A program made the translations under genes and the position numbers. From Bacillota bacterium (lineage in GTDB: Bacteria; Bacillota; DTU030; DUMP01), in assembly GCA_012799605.1 (NCBI GenBank), contig JAAZKX010000046.1, positions 1 through 64,000 of the forward strand: a stretch of DNA of 64,000 nucleotides, given 5' to 3'. Within the stretch, counting starts at the first letter, position 1; every line of letters starts with the position of its first letter. This document shows, piece after piece, positions 42,624 to 51,478 of this stretch. The notes beneath the pieces were generated by a model. It did not search any database. It was not told where the DNA came from and saw only the letters and a program-made list of their open reading frames with translations.

Positions 42624-45113
42624 TTGGCTTACAATGATGGGCAATATAATTTTCAGACTGTCGAGCGTAAGTGGCAAAATATCTGGGAGAAAGAGAACAC
42701 TTACCGGGTTCCTAACCGGAGCGAAAAACCAAATTATTATGTTCTGGAAATGTTCCCTTATCCTTCCGGGGCATTGCACATGGGGCATATCCGCAACTAT
42801 GCTATCGGTGATGTTGTTGCTCGTTTGAAAACTATGAGCGGCTATAATGTCTTACATCCAATGGGCTGGGATGCTTTTGGTCTCCCAGCGGAAAATGCAG
42901 CAATTCAGCGGGGCATACATCCGGTTGAATGGACCCGGGAAAATATTGCTAACATGAGAAGCCAGCAGAAACGCTTGGGATTGAGTTATGATTGGGAGCG
43001 CGAAGTAACTACCTCTGATCCCGAATACTATAGATGGACCCAGTGGATGTTTCTTTTAATGTATAACAGGGGTTTGGCCTATAAAAAACTAGCTCCGGTG
43101 AACTGGTGTCCTACTTGTCAAACTGTATTAGCCAATGAACAAGTAAGCGAAGGGGGTTGCTGGCGCTGCGGTACCCCGGCGGTTGAGAAGGATTTGGAAC
43201 AGTGGTTTTTCCGTACTACCGACTACGCTGACCGGCTGCTGAAGGATCTGGATCTGCTCGATGGCTGGCCGGAGCGGGTTCGCACTATGCAGGAGCATTG
43301 GATCGGTAAGAGCGAGGGGACGGATGTAACCTTTCCCTTGCCAGGGTATGAAAATGGAATTACGGTTTTTACCACCCGGGCCGATACTCTTTACGGGGTA
43401 ACGTTTATGACATTAGCCCCAGAACATCCTTTAGTAACAAAACTGGCTCAAGCCAGCCCTCGTAAACGAGAGATCATGGCTTTCGTCGATAAATGCCGGC
43501 AGGAAAGTAAAATAGAACGTGCTGCTGCGGATATGGAAAAGGAAGGAATGTTCCTTGATTCCTATTGCCTGAATCCATTAAATGGGGAACGGATCCCTAT
43601 CTGGGTAGCTAATTATGTTTTGATGGACTATGGTACCGGCGCGGTAATGGGCGTGCCAGCCCATGACCAGCGTGACTTTGAGTTCGCTAGGAAATACGGT
43701 CTGGCTATCCGGGTGGTAATTACACCACCGGGAACTGAACTTCAGGCTGATGATATGACAGGGGCCTATGTGGAGCCGGGCATTTTGATAAATTCAGGGC
43801 CCTATAATGGCTTGACCAATTTAGAGGGCCTGAAGCGGATTAATGCGCATCTTAAAGACCAAGGCTTTGGTGTGCCATCTGTTACCTACAGGCTGAAAGA
43901 CTGGCTTGTTTCCCGTCAGCGCTATTGGGGGGCGCCGATACCTATTATTTATTGTTCTCATTGCGGAACCGTACCAGTTCCGGAGACCGATTTGCCGGTT
44001 CTGCTGCCGGAACATATTGATTTTGACCCTAGCCTGATGTCGCCTTTGGCCCATGTAGCAGAATTTATCAACACTACCTGCCCGAAATGTTCTCGACCGG
44101 CGCAGCGTGAAACCGATACGATGGACACTTTTATTTGCTCTTCTTGGTATTATTTTCGTTATAGTGATCCTAAAAACGACCGGTTGCCATTTAGCAAGGA
44201 GGCAGCGGCGGCCTGGCTACCGGTGGATCAGTATATCGGTGGCGTCGAGCATGCTGTAATGCACCTGCTGTACTCACGCTTTTTTACCAAAGTGTTGTAT
44301 GATGCTGGTTGGGTACAAAAGGTTGAGCCTTTTACTAATCTCCTTACCCAGGGCATGGTAATTAAAGATGGTCATAAAATGTCCAAATCTAAGGGGAATG
44401 TAGTCGATCCGGAGGAGATAATAGCAAAATACGGGGCTGATACGGCTCGTCTATTTATCTTGTTTGCTTCCCCCCCGGATAAGGATCTGGAGTGGTCGGA
44501 TCAAGGGGTGGAGGGATCGTGGCGTTTTCTAAACCGAGTTTGGCGATTGGTAAAAGGGCTGGATGTGTTTGGTGCCATCGATGATGCCCACGATCAGCTC
44601 AGCCGAGCTGATCGTGATCTTCGCCATAAAATTCACCGCACGATCAAGAAGGTAAGCGAGGACGTGGAAGATCGTTTCAGCTTAAATACTGCCATTGCAG
44701 CTATTATGGAGCTCGTTAACGAAATCTATCGCTATAAGGACAATGTACCCTCGCCTGACCAAAATAAAGCGCTGCTAAAAAATGCGTTGGAAAATGTGCT
44801 CCTGCTGTTAGCTCCATTTGCCCCACATATTACTGCTGAATTATGGCAACAAACAGGGCATACCGAGAATATTCACGACTGTGCCTGGCCCAAATGGGAT
44901 GAAACTGCCCTTGAAGTTGAGGAACTAACTATCGTAGTTCAGGTAAATGGCAAAGTCCGTGACCGGCTGGTCGTAGCCGCAGATAGCTCCAGTGAGGAAA
45001 TAGAGCAACTGGCTTTAACAGCTCCTAAGGTACAGCCTTTATTGGATAATAAACAGGTGGACCGGATTATTAGTGTGCCAGGACGGTTGGTGAATATCGT
45101 AGTTCGTCCGTAA
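42624..45113 (+). CDS. leuS: Leucyl-tRNA synthetase
   Basis: Class Ia synthetase charging tRNA-Leu, with a CP1 editing domain. Key motifs are MFPYPSGALHMGH (HIGH), the editing-site TTRADTLYGVTFM, WVANYVLMDYGTGAVMGVPAHD, zinc-type CPTCQ and CWRCG, GHKMSKSKGNV (KMSKS) and the C-terminal VQVNGKVRDR. TTG at 42624 has AGAGGTGG seven bases ahead and yields 829 residues. It is controlled by the T-box leader above. Confidence 0.98.
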   Translation: MAYNDGQYNFQTVERKWQNIWEKENTYRVPNRSEKPNYYVLEMFPYPSGALHMGHIRNYAIGDVVARLKTMSGYNVLHPMGWDAFGLPAENAAIQRGIHPVEWTRENIANMRSQQKRLGLSYDWEREVTTSDPEYYRWTQWMFLLMYNRGLAYKKLAPVNWCPTCQTVLANEQVSEGGCWRCGTPAVEKDLEQWFFRTTDYADRLLKDLDLLDGWPERVRTMQEHWIGKSEGTDVTFPLPGYENGITVFTTRADTLYGVTFMTLAPEHPLVTKLAQASPRKREIMAFVDKCRQESKIERAAADMEKEGMFLDSYCLNPLNGERIPIWVANYVLMDYGTGAVMGVPAHDQRDFEFARKYGLAIRVVITPPGTELQADDMTGAYVEPGILINSGPYNGLTNLEGLKRINAHLKDQGFGVPSVTYRLKDWLVSRQRYWGAPIPIIYCSHCGTVPVPETDLPVLLPEHIDFDPSLMSPLAHVAEFINTTCPKCSRPAQRETDTMDTFICSSWYYFRYSDPKNDRLPFSKEAAAAWLPVDQYIGGVEHAVMHLLYSRFFTKVLYDAGWVQKVEPFTNLLTQGMVIKDGHKMSKSKGNVVDPEEIIAKYGADTARLFILFASPPDKDLEWSDQGVEGSWRFLNRVWRLVKGLDVFGAIDDAHDQLSRADRDLRHKIHRTIKKVSEDVEDRFSLNTAIAAIMELVNEIYRYKDNVPSPDQNKALLKNALENVLLLLAPFAPHITAELWQQTGHTENIHDCAWPKWDETALEVEELTIVVQVNGKVRDRLVVAADSSSEEIEQLALTAPKVQPLLDNKQVDRIISVPGRLVNIVVRP

Positions 45114-45137
45114 TCAAAGTGGCAGCTTTATTGCTTA

Positions 45138-45180
45138 AACGTAGGTCGATGCCCTAGTGTCGGCCTACGTTGTTAAATTT
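45138..45180 (+). terminator. Intrinsic terminator after leuS
   Basis: AACGTAGG (45138-45145) pairs with CCTACGTT (45164-45171) with further pairing of CG inside, followed by GTTAAATTTAT, a weak T-run. Confidence 0.65.
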
Positions 45181-45280
45181 ATGCCGGGGCTTATCAGCAA
45201 GGTGTTGCAGGATTTTAGCCGCCGGAGGTTGAATAAGCCTGCTAAGGCTTGTGGCGGTATAGAGTGGTATAGATTAGGAG

Positions 45281-45919
45281 GTGCGAATTGGGGGTGCAGA
45301 AACGAACGTGTTTAATCTTACTCGGACCCAGCAATATTTACTGGTAGCTCTGGCAGCGGTGTTGGTGTTGACCGCCTCATGTATTTATTGGCGCCATATT
45401 GCTTCTTCCCGTCAGGCAATAATTATTGAACCGAATGCGGCTGAAACCGCCCCGGATAATGATTATGTGGTTGAAGCAGAACCTAAGGAAATAGTTGTGC
45501 ATGTTGCCGGGGCGGTAAAACAAAGCGGGGTTTATTCCCTAGCGGAAGGTAGCCGGGTTATCGATGCCATAATTGCCGCCGGCCAAGCTGAGGCTGAGGC
45601 TGATTTAGATGCTATTAATTTGGCTCAGCCCCTGGTCGATGGACAAAGGGTATGGGTGCCCAAAAAAGGCGAACAGGCTGGATCGAATCCGGGCGGGGAA
45701 TATGTAGATGTTTCCTTTGGGACAGCAAAAGTTAACATCAATACCGCTAATTTGGTCGAACTGCAGACCCTATCTGGTATTGGCCCATCCTTGGCTCAAA
45801 GAATTATCGACTTCCGTGCCCAAAACGGGCCCTTTAAACAGATAGAAGATATTATGAATGTATCCGGTATTGGCGAAAAAAGATTTGAACAGCTAAAGAA
45901 CCATATAACTGTTTATTAA
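45281..45919 (+). CDS. comEA: ComEA-family helix-hairpin-helix DNA-binding protein
   Basis: ComEA binds DNA at the cell surface during transformation. The 212-residue protein has an N-terminal membrane helix (about residues 18-36), an SLBB domain (VHVAGAVKQSGVYSLAEGSRVIDAI, in part), and a C-terminal HhH pair (VNINTANLVELQTLSGIG and IMNVSGIGEKRFEQL). The start is uncertain: GTG at 45281 overlaps the AGGAGG sequence, while GTG at 45308 lies beyond normal spacing. No comEC is adjacent, unlike the usual comEA-comEC operon. Confidence 0.88.
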   Translation: MRIGGAETNVFNLTRTQQYLLVALAAVLVLTASCIYWRHIASSRQAIIIEPNAAETAPDNDYVVEAEPKEIVVHVAGAVKQSGVYSLAEGSRVIDAIIAAGQAEAEADLDAINLAQPLVDGQRVWVPKKGEQAGSNPGGEYVDVSFGTAKVNINTANLVELQTLSGIGPSLAQRIIDFRAQNGPFKQIEDIMNVSGIGEKRFEQLKNHITVY

Positions 45920-45938
45920 TTAGGAGGTAGCGTATATT

Positions 45939-46958
45939 ATGAGCTGGCCAAAAATAAAAGAACAAGCCCGAGAAAAACTACGAGGGATTTGCCGCCTTTG
46001 TCCGAATTGTGATGGCCGTTCTTGCGCGGGGGAGGTCACTGGCATTGGCGGTGTCGGTACGGGCAGTTCCTTTATAAACAATTACGAAGCACTGCGGAAA
46101 ATACACTTAAATTTAGATGCTTTACACAGCGTTACTGATCCTAGCCTAAAAACGCGGCTTTTCGGCCACTCGTTGGCATTTCCGATTTTAGGAGCCGCAG
46201 TGGCTGGGTGTAAGATTAATTTTCAAGGGCGTATGAATGAGGATGAATTTTGCCTCGCCCAGGTGCAAGGGGCACATGAAGCCGGGACAGTGGCGCTTAC
46301 CGGCGATGCCGGACACGCAGAAGTTTTTGCGGCTGGAATTAAAGCTGCCAAGGCTGTAGGAGGGGCCTCGATTCCTATTATTAAGCCACGCGAAGTAGCG
46401 GATATAGTTGCCCGTATACGCGAGGCTGAGGAAGCAGGAGCGATAGCTGTAGGTATCGATATAGATGCAGCCGGGCTGGTCAATATGCGGCTTTTGGGAC
46501 AACCGGTAGGACCGCTTAGCTTGGCTGAGTTAAAGTCAGTTTGCCGCAGCACGGAACTACCTGTTATAATTAAAGGAGTAATGACACCTAAGGCAGCGCT
46601 ATTGGCTTATGAAGCGGGGGCCCGGGCTGTTGTGGTTTCCAATCATGGCGGGCGCGCGTTGGATCATACCCCGGGAACGGCCACGGTATTACCCGAAATA
46701 GCCCAAGCGGTACGGGGACGCCTTGCAGTTATGGCTGACGGCGGTGTGCGTTCTGGTGTAGATGTACTGAAATTTTTGTCCTTGGGGGCAGACGTAGTCC
46801 TCGTCGGTCGTCCACTTGTTTGGGCCGTTTTCGGCGGCGGGGTTGAAGGAGTCAAGACTTTATACACGAAGCTGGCTGAAGAACTCAAAACAGCGATGAT
46901 CCTTACAGGCTGTCCCAACCCATCACAGGCTGGAAAGCATCTATTGGCTATCAGTTAG
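45939..46958 (+). CDS. FMN-dependent alpha-hydroxy-acid dehydrogenase-like protein with N-terminal cysteine motif
   Basis: A 339-residue TIM-barrel flavoenzyme of the LldD/glycolate oxidase family. Evidence is ELPVIIKG-like VIIKGVMTPKAALLAYEAGA, the active-site SNHGGRALD with the proton-abstracting histidine, and the FMN phosphate site MADGGVRSGVDVLKFLSLGADVVLVGRP (in part). The N-terminus is unusual: four cysteines (CRLCPNCDGRSC, residues 18-29) in a CxxCxxC pattern suggest an iron-sulfur or zinc site, and the usual family N-terminal tyrosine region is missing. The electron acceptor and substrate are unknown. ATG follows TTAGGAGG. Confidence 0.85.
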   Translation: MSWPKIKEQAREKLRGICRLCPNCDGRSCAGEVTGIGGVGTGSSFINNYEALRKIHLNLDALHSVTDPSLKTRLFGHSLAFPILGAAVAGCKINFQGRMNEDEFCLAQVQGAHEAGTVALTGDAGHAEVFAAGIKAAKAVGGASIPIIKPREVADIVARIREAEEAGAIAVGIDIDAAGLVNMRLLGQPVGPLSLAELKSVCRSTELPVIIKGVMTPKAALLAYEAGARAVVVSNHGGRALDHTPGTATVLPEIAQAVRGRLAVMADGGVRSGVDVLKFLSLGADVVLVGRPLVWAVFGGGVEGVKTLYTKLAEELKTAMILTGCPNPSQAGKHLLAIS

Positions 46959-46998
46959 ATTTTGATTTATAATCCTAGCCTGCTCTACAGGTATAAGG

Positions 46999-48195
46999 TT
47001 AACAGTTCTTTTTTGGCCGGGGAGATCTAGCAAGGAGGCGAGCTCTTACCAGGGCCTGATCGCCAAATTGCGCTCGCACCTGATCGACAACTTGGGCCAA
47101 ACGGCTGTATTTTTCTTTTTCGGCCGAAAAAAGATTAAGTTGGGTAGGGGTTTTGTTACTGCAAATGCCGCTGACGGTAATGCCTACTGATCGTATGCGC
47201 AAGCGGCGAAAATGTTGGCGATAGATGCTTACCGCATGCCGGTAAATGGTTTCGGTAAGATCGGTAGCAACCTGGTGAGTTTGGGACCGGGTAATAAACC
47301 TGAAATTAGAAGTTTTCACGCTTACGGTTACAATGTTCCCGGTTAGATCCTGACACCGCAACCGGGTTGCTACTTTTTCAGCCAAAGCTAGAAGTATAGT
47401 TTCTATTTCAGTATCATCCTCGCTGTCCTCGGGCAATGTAACAGTATTACCAACTGACTTGACTGGCTTTGGATTCGGGTCAACCGGGCTGTAATCTTGT
47501 CCCCGGGCCAACTGCCGCAAATGAGGGCCGTAAGTGCCGAAACGTTGTTTTAATAATGCCGGCGGGAAATTTGCCAGATCGCCAATGGTGGTTACCCCCA
47601 TATTGTGTAGTGTAGCTGCCGTTTGCGGTCCGACACCGACCAGTTTGTTCACCGGCATAGGCCAGATCAAATTAGGAATATCATCCCAGGTTATAACCGT
47701 TAGCCCATCTGGTTTTCTGAAATCGGATGCTAGTTTGGCCATAATTTTGGTCGAAGCAATACCGATGGAGCATTGCAAGCCTAATTGGTCCTTAATTTGG
47801 TTTTTTATTTTGTGGGCGATGATATCCGGTGGACCAAACAATTTCTCGCAGCCGCTGACATCCAGCCAGGCTTCATCGATGGAATACGGCTCCAGAAGCG
47901 GGGTAAATGAACCGAGGATGGCCATGATTTGGCGCGAATAAGAGACATATAGCTTAAAATTTGGTTTTACCAGAAGGGCATCAGGACACAGACGCAGTGC
48001 TTGGACGGTGGGCATAGCAGTTTTAACCCCCATGTAGCGTGCCTCATAGGAAGCTGTCAGGACGATACCTTTTCGGGTGCCAGGATCGCCGCTTACCAAT
48101 AAGGGTCTATTTCTAAGAGCAGGATCCTGAGCCTGATGACAGGCGGCGAAAAAAGCATTCATATCGACATGAAGGATGTGTGGCAGCTTAGCCAA
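46999..48195 (-). CDS. dinB: DNA polymerase IV (Y-family)
   Basis: Translesion polymerase. The 398-residue protein has the metal-binding HVDMNAFFAACHQ with steric-gate phenylalanine, GIVLTASYEARYMGVKTAMP, the second carboxylates in YSIDEAWLDVSG, HhH palm-finger NKLVGVGPQTAATLHNMGV and a little-finger domain (KSVGNTVTLPEDSED). The C-terminal QLNLFSAEK is a likely beta-clamp-binding motif, followed by 36 residues. Lone gene on the minus strand. Confidence 0.97.
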   Translation of the reverse strand: MAKLPHILHVDMNAFFAACHQAQDPALRNRPLLVSGDPGTRKGIVLTASYEARYMGVKTAMPTVQALRLCPDALLVKPNFKLYVSYSRQIMAILGSFTPLLEPYSIDEAWLDVSGCEKLFGPPDIIAHKIKNQIKDQLGLQCSIGIASTKIMAKLASDFRKPDGLTVITWDDIPNLIWPMPVNKLVGVGPQTAATLHNMGVTTIGDLANFPPALLKQRFGTYGPHLRQLARGQDYSPVDPNPKPVKSVGNTVTLPEDSEDDTEIETILLALAEKVATRLRCQDLTGNIVTVSVKTSNFRFITRSQTHQVATDLTETIYRHAVSIYRQHFRRLRIRSVGITVSGICSNKTPTQLNLFSAEKEKYSRLAQVVDQVRAQFGDQALVRARLLARSPRPKKNC

Positions 48196-48296
48196 TTTAA
48201 CCCCCTCCTTTTAGGTTGGTCGCTGGCAAATCAAATCGGAGCTGCTAAAGCGGCTACTTATCAGTATAACCCGAGTTTCGCTTTTGGTAAATCTAT

Positions 48297-48323
48297 GCAA
48301 AACAGCTGCCGCTGGCAGCTGTT
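48297..48323 (-). terminator. Intrinsic terminator of the minus-strand deacetylase
   Basis: AACAGCTGCC (48301-48310) and GGCAGCTGTT (48314-48323) form a perfect 10-bp stem with a 3-base loop. On the minus strand it runs into TTTTGC, about 50 bp after the deacetylase gene ends. Confidence 0.85.
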
Positions 48324-48372
48324 TTAAGGGCAAGATATAAAATGAAAGTTTGGGTTAAAATCAAAAGGCTGG

Positions 48373-49308
48373 CTATGGCCTAGCGACCGGGTCGCTAGCG
48401 GGGCTGGCGTTTGCCTTTGTGCTTACCGGAACGGATTTACCCGGGGCAAAACCGAATAAATCCGAGACAGTGACAAAACTATAACCTTTTTGCCGCAAAT
48501 GCTGAATAATAGCCGGTAAGGCGCGTAGGGTTTGAGCCTTCCCCTCATGAAGTAAAATTATGGAGCCTGCTTCTACCTGGCGCAGCACTTCGTTGATTAT
48601 TTGGTCGGGATCATTGGTTTCCCAATCACGGGGATCCACATTCCATGTAACGATAGTTTGCCCCAGCTCGTGGGCAACATTTTTTACCCTTCCGTCAGTG
48701 GCACCATAAGGGGGGCGAAAATAAGCCAGGGTTTGCCCGTTGACGCTGTAAATTGCCTGGGCCGAATCTACCAGATCTTGTTTTATTTGGGCTTCATTAA
48801 GGCGGGTTAACTCTCTGTGAGTATGGGAGTGGATACCGATTTCATGCCCAGCTGCTACAACAGCCTCGGCCGCAAGGGGATATTTTTTGACTTGGCTGCC
48901 GATGAAAAAGAAAGTGGCTGGGACATGCTCTTGATCGAGTACGTCTAAATATTTCGCAGTCCAGTCAGGATCGGGTCCGTCATCAAAAGTAAGTGCTATC
49001 TGTTTATCAGCCTCTTCCCTTTTGCCCCGCAGTACTTCTTGGGAATATGGTTCCGCGGGGAAAAGAGGCGGCTTTACTACCTCGGCTGGGATCGTCGGCG
49101 GGATAGAAGGTGGCGGTTGTGTTTCGTGACCGAGCGGTTTGGTTTCTTTCGCCGGGATTTCTTCTGGTTTGAAATTGTCGGTTACACTAACAGGGTTGGC
49201 TGGTGTTTCTATTATGCTGGCGGCCAAAGTCCAGGAACAAAGAAAGAACAACGCCAAGCCTAGCAAAAAAATGGTAATGGTGGGGATACGTTTCTGAGGT
49301 TGAAGCAT
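48373..49308 (-). CDS. Polysaccharide deacetylase (NodB domain), exported
   Basis: A 311-residue protein with an N-terminal signal/anchor (FLLGLALFFLCSWTLA), a proline-rich linker (residues 40-90) and a carbohydrate-esterase-4 domain. It has LTFDDGPDPDWT (catalytic Asp and metal Asp), IGIHSHTHRELTRL (metal histidines), FRPPYGATDGRVK, and the C-terminal IILLHEG. It deacetylates peptidoglycan or related sugars outside the membrane. A second NodB protein lies 900 bp away on the other strand. Confidence 0.93.
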   Translation of the reverse strand: MLQPQKRIPTITIFLLGLALFFLCSWTLAASIIETPANPVSVTDNFKPEEIPAKETKPLGHETQPPPSIPPTIPAEVVKPPLFPAEPYSQEVLRGKREEADKQIALTFDDGPDPDWTAKYLDVLDQEHVPATFFFIGSQVKKYPLAAEAVVAAGHEIGIHSHTHRELTRLNEAQIKQDLVDSAQAIYSVNGQTLAYFRPPYGATDGRVKNVAHELGQTIVTWNVDPRDWETNDPDQIINEVLRQVEAGSIILLHEGKAQTLRALPAIIQHLRQKGYSFVTVSDLFGFAPGKSVPVSTKANASPASDPVARP

Positions 49309-49468
49309 GTTTTTCTCTCCCGTCGGGAAACTTGTCCTTTCCAGTCGCTTTTATAATATCATAGTTATTGGGCGAGGAGGTTACAGAAATTAAAATTTTT
49401 TTAGCAGCTTTTTGCTACCTGATAGATCATAACCAGAGAGTGAGTCTAGGTCAAAAGGAGTGCAGCAA

Positions 49469-50122
49469 TTGGGCCAAATAGATTGTATTTTGTTTGATTT
49501 AGATGGTACACTTATTGATTCCAATCAACTTATTATTGATTCGTTCCAGCATACATTTAAAACTCATTTGGGGTTGGATGTTCCGGCGACTGAGATTGTG
49601 CATACGTTGGGCCGCCCTTTGGTGGAAATATTGCGCCAATACGGAGCAGACAAGGCGGATGATATGCTGGAAACGTTTTGTGTTTTCAATGAAACAAGGC
49701 ATGATACTGCCATAAAACTATTTCCTCAGGTAAAGGAAACCCTAACAGAGCTGAAATCAGCTGGAATTAAGCTTGCCGTTGTAACCGGTAAACGGCGGCG
49801 GCTAGCCTGGCGTGGCCTGCGATTGTTTGGCCTCGATGCTTTTATGACTGTGGTGGTAACTCCCGAAGATACAAGCTTACATAAGCCCCACCCGGCACCG
49901 GTGAACAAAGCGTTGGAACTTTTAGCTCAACGTCCCGAAAACACCTTAATGGTTGGTGACAGTCCGCTTGATATAGCCAGCGCCCGGGCGGCCGGAACCT
50001 ATACAGCTGCTGTTAATTGGGGTGTGGTGCCGCTGCGGTTTATGCTAGCCAAACAACCTGACTTTATTATACAGACTATGCCTGACCTTATCGATATCTG
50101 TCTTTTAAAACCGCAAGTTTAA
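49469..50122 (+). CDS. HAD-family phosphatase, PpaX/Gph-like
   Basis: A 217-residue hydrolase with all HAD motifs: FDLDGTLIDSN (I), VVTGKRR (II), the lysine in HKPHPAPVNKAL (III) and MVGDSPLDI (IV), plus a helical cap. Length and cap type resemble pyrophosphatase PpaX and phosphoglycolate phosphatase; the substrate cannot be assigned. TTG at 49469, 8 bases after AAAGGAG, is preferred over GTG at 49460. Confidence 0.9.
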   Translation: MGQIDCILFDLDGTLIDSNQLIIDSFQHTFKTHLGLDVPATEIVHTLGRPLVEILRQYGADKADDMLETFCVFNETRHDTAIKLFPQVKETLTELKSAGIKLAVVTGKRRRLAWRGLRLFGLDAFMTVVVTPEDTSLHKPHPAPVNKALELLAQRPENTLMVGDSPLDIASARAAGTYTAAVNWGVVPLRFMLAKQPDFIIQTMPDLIDICLLKPQV

Positions 50123-50220
50123 AACCGCAAGCGTCCCGGGAAAACTGAGACCCAATTCCTGCTTGTTCTCTTTGGTCAATTTTGACATAAATATATAAAG
50201 AACAAGGAGGGAAAAGTAGG

Positions 50221-51027
50221 TTGAAGGTGCTATATTTTTCCCGCCCTAAACTTTTAGCAGCGGTTATGATTCTGGTTCTGGCTTTAGGTTTAATTACAAG
50301 TAAGTCGGTCGGCTATCTGTCAGCGCTCGGCTCTGATGCCCGCCTGGTTCCAATTTATTCCGTTGAAACTGCTACCAAAAAAGTGGCGATTAGTTTTGAT
50401 GCTGCCTGGGGCGCAGATAAGACCCCTATGCTATTGGATATTTTGGATCAATATGGTGTTAAAACAACCTTTTTTCTAGTCGATTTTTGGATGGAAAAAT
50501 ACCCAGAGACCACAAAACAAATTGCGGCCCGCGGACACGAGATCGGGAATCATTCGGCTACGCACCCACATTTTAATTCCTTAACAGCAGAAGAAATCTC
50601 TCTAGAGCTGAAAACAACCAATAGCCGGATTTATCAACTTACCGGGCAAAAACCGCTTTTGTTTCGGCCTCCGTTTGGGGAATACAATAATACAGTCATA
50701 ACGGTAGCAAATGAACAGGGCTTATTTGTTATCCAGTGGGACGTAGATTCTCTTGATTGGCAAGGGCTCTCGTCTGAGGAAATTAGCCAACGGGTGATCA
50801 GTCGGACCGAGCCAGGTTCCATTATTCTTTTTCATAATAATGCAGACAATACACCAGCAGCTTTAACCACGATTATCCCCTCCCTTCACCGGCAAGGTTA
50901 TGAAATAGTACCTATATCAAAACTTATTTACCGAGACAATTTTTACATAGAAAGCCACACCGGCAGGCAGCGCCCCTACCCGGGCCTGCGCCCAACGATG
51001 GATTTTAACAAAACTTGTCCGCCATAA
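50221..51027 (+). CDS. pdaB: PdaB-like sporulation polysaccharide deacetylase
   Basis: A 268-residue protein with an N-terminal membrane segment and a NodB domain. The first motif reads ISFDAAWG instead of TFDDGP; loss of the second aspartate in this form is typical of the PdaB subgroup, needed for late spore cortex maintenance in Bacillus. The metal-type IGNHSATHPHFNSL, FRPPFGEYNN and IILFHNN motifs remain. TTG start after AAGGAGGG. An SASP gene follows, in line with sporulation. Confidence 0.88.
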   Translation: MKVLYFSRPKLLAAVMILVLALGLITSKSVGYLSALGSDARLVPIYSVETATKKVAISFDAAWGADKTPMLLDILDQYGVKTTFFLVDFWMEKYPETTKQIAARGHEIGNHSATHPHFNSLTAEEISLELKTTNSRIYQLTGQKPLLFRPPFGEYNNTVITVANEQGLFVIQWDVDSLDWQGLSSEEISQRVISRTEPGSIILFHNNADNTPAALTTIIPSLHRQGYEIVPISKLIYRDNFYIESHTGRQRPYPGLRPTMDFNKTCPP

Positions 51028-51082
51028 AAATCAACAGTATGGATAAAGTAATAATGCCATTACTCCTAAAGGGGTGAGGCTA

Positions 51083-51271
51083 ATGGCGAGAAGGCGTCGA
51101 GGCGTAATGTCCGATAAGCTGAAGTACGAGTTAGCCAAAGAGCTTGGGGTGGCGGATATCGTTCGCCGCGAAGGCTTTGGCGGCGTAACCTCCCGCGATT
51201 GCGGGAATCTGGTACGTTTGGCCATTGAGCGTGCTGAACGAGCATTAGCCAACCAAGAAATAAACGAGTAA
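51083..51271 (+). CDS. Alpha/beta-type small acid-soluble spore protein
   Basis: A 62-residue SASP that coats and protects spore DNA. The MSDKLKYELAKELGV segment contains the germination-protease-type cleavage region (E-L-A) and VTSRDCGNLVRLAIERAE matches the C-terminal helix. The very basic MARRRRG start is unusual. ATG at 51083 follows AAAGGGGTGAGG. Single cysteine in the second half. Confidence 0.9.
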   Translation: MARRRRGVMSDKLKYELAKELGVADIVRREGFGGVTSRDCGNLVRLAIERAERALANQEINE

Positions 51272-51277
51272 TGGCGT

Positions 51278-51314
51278 CAGGGCTGCCTGCGGGTGGCCCT
51301 GAGCTGTTTTTTAG
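51278..51314 (+). terminator. Intrinsic terminator after the SASP gene
   Basis: CAGGGC (51278-51283) and GCCCTG (51296-51301) pair around a 12-base loop that can itself pair in part, followed shortly by TTTTTT. Confidence 0.75.
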
Positions 51315-51478
51315 GCCTGCATAACTTTATATCCCAAAGGAGATTTAGCCTTTTGGCGGATGTTTGCAGGAATACTGCCAACATAAAGAGAAATAATTAG
51401 GCAGGCAGTAAGATTTCTTGACGGGTGCGAATGTCAAATTAAGGCCATAGTGGCACCAATGGAAAGGGGAGATAAGGT

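Noticed and set aside
42364-42828. Plus-strand ORF running through the tRNA-Ala and T-box region
   Set aside because: It lies over a structured leader and tRNA, in a different frame from leuS, and has no ribosome binding site or recognisable domain.
48136-48327. Plus-strand ORF upstream of and antisense to the dinB start
   Set aside because: Shadow of dinB and the terminator; no ribosome binding site.
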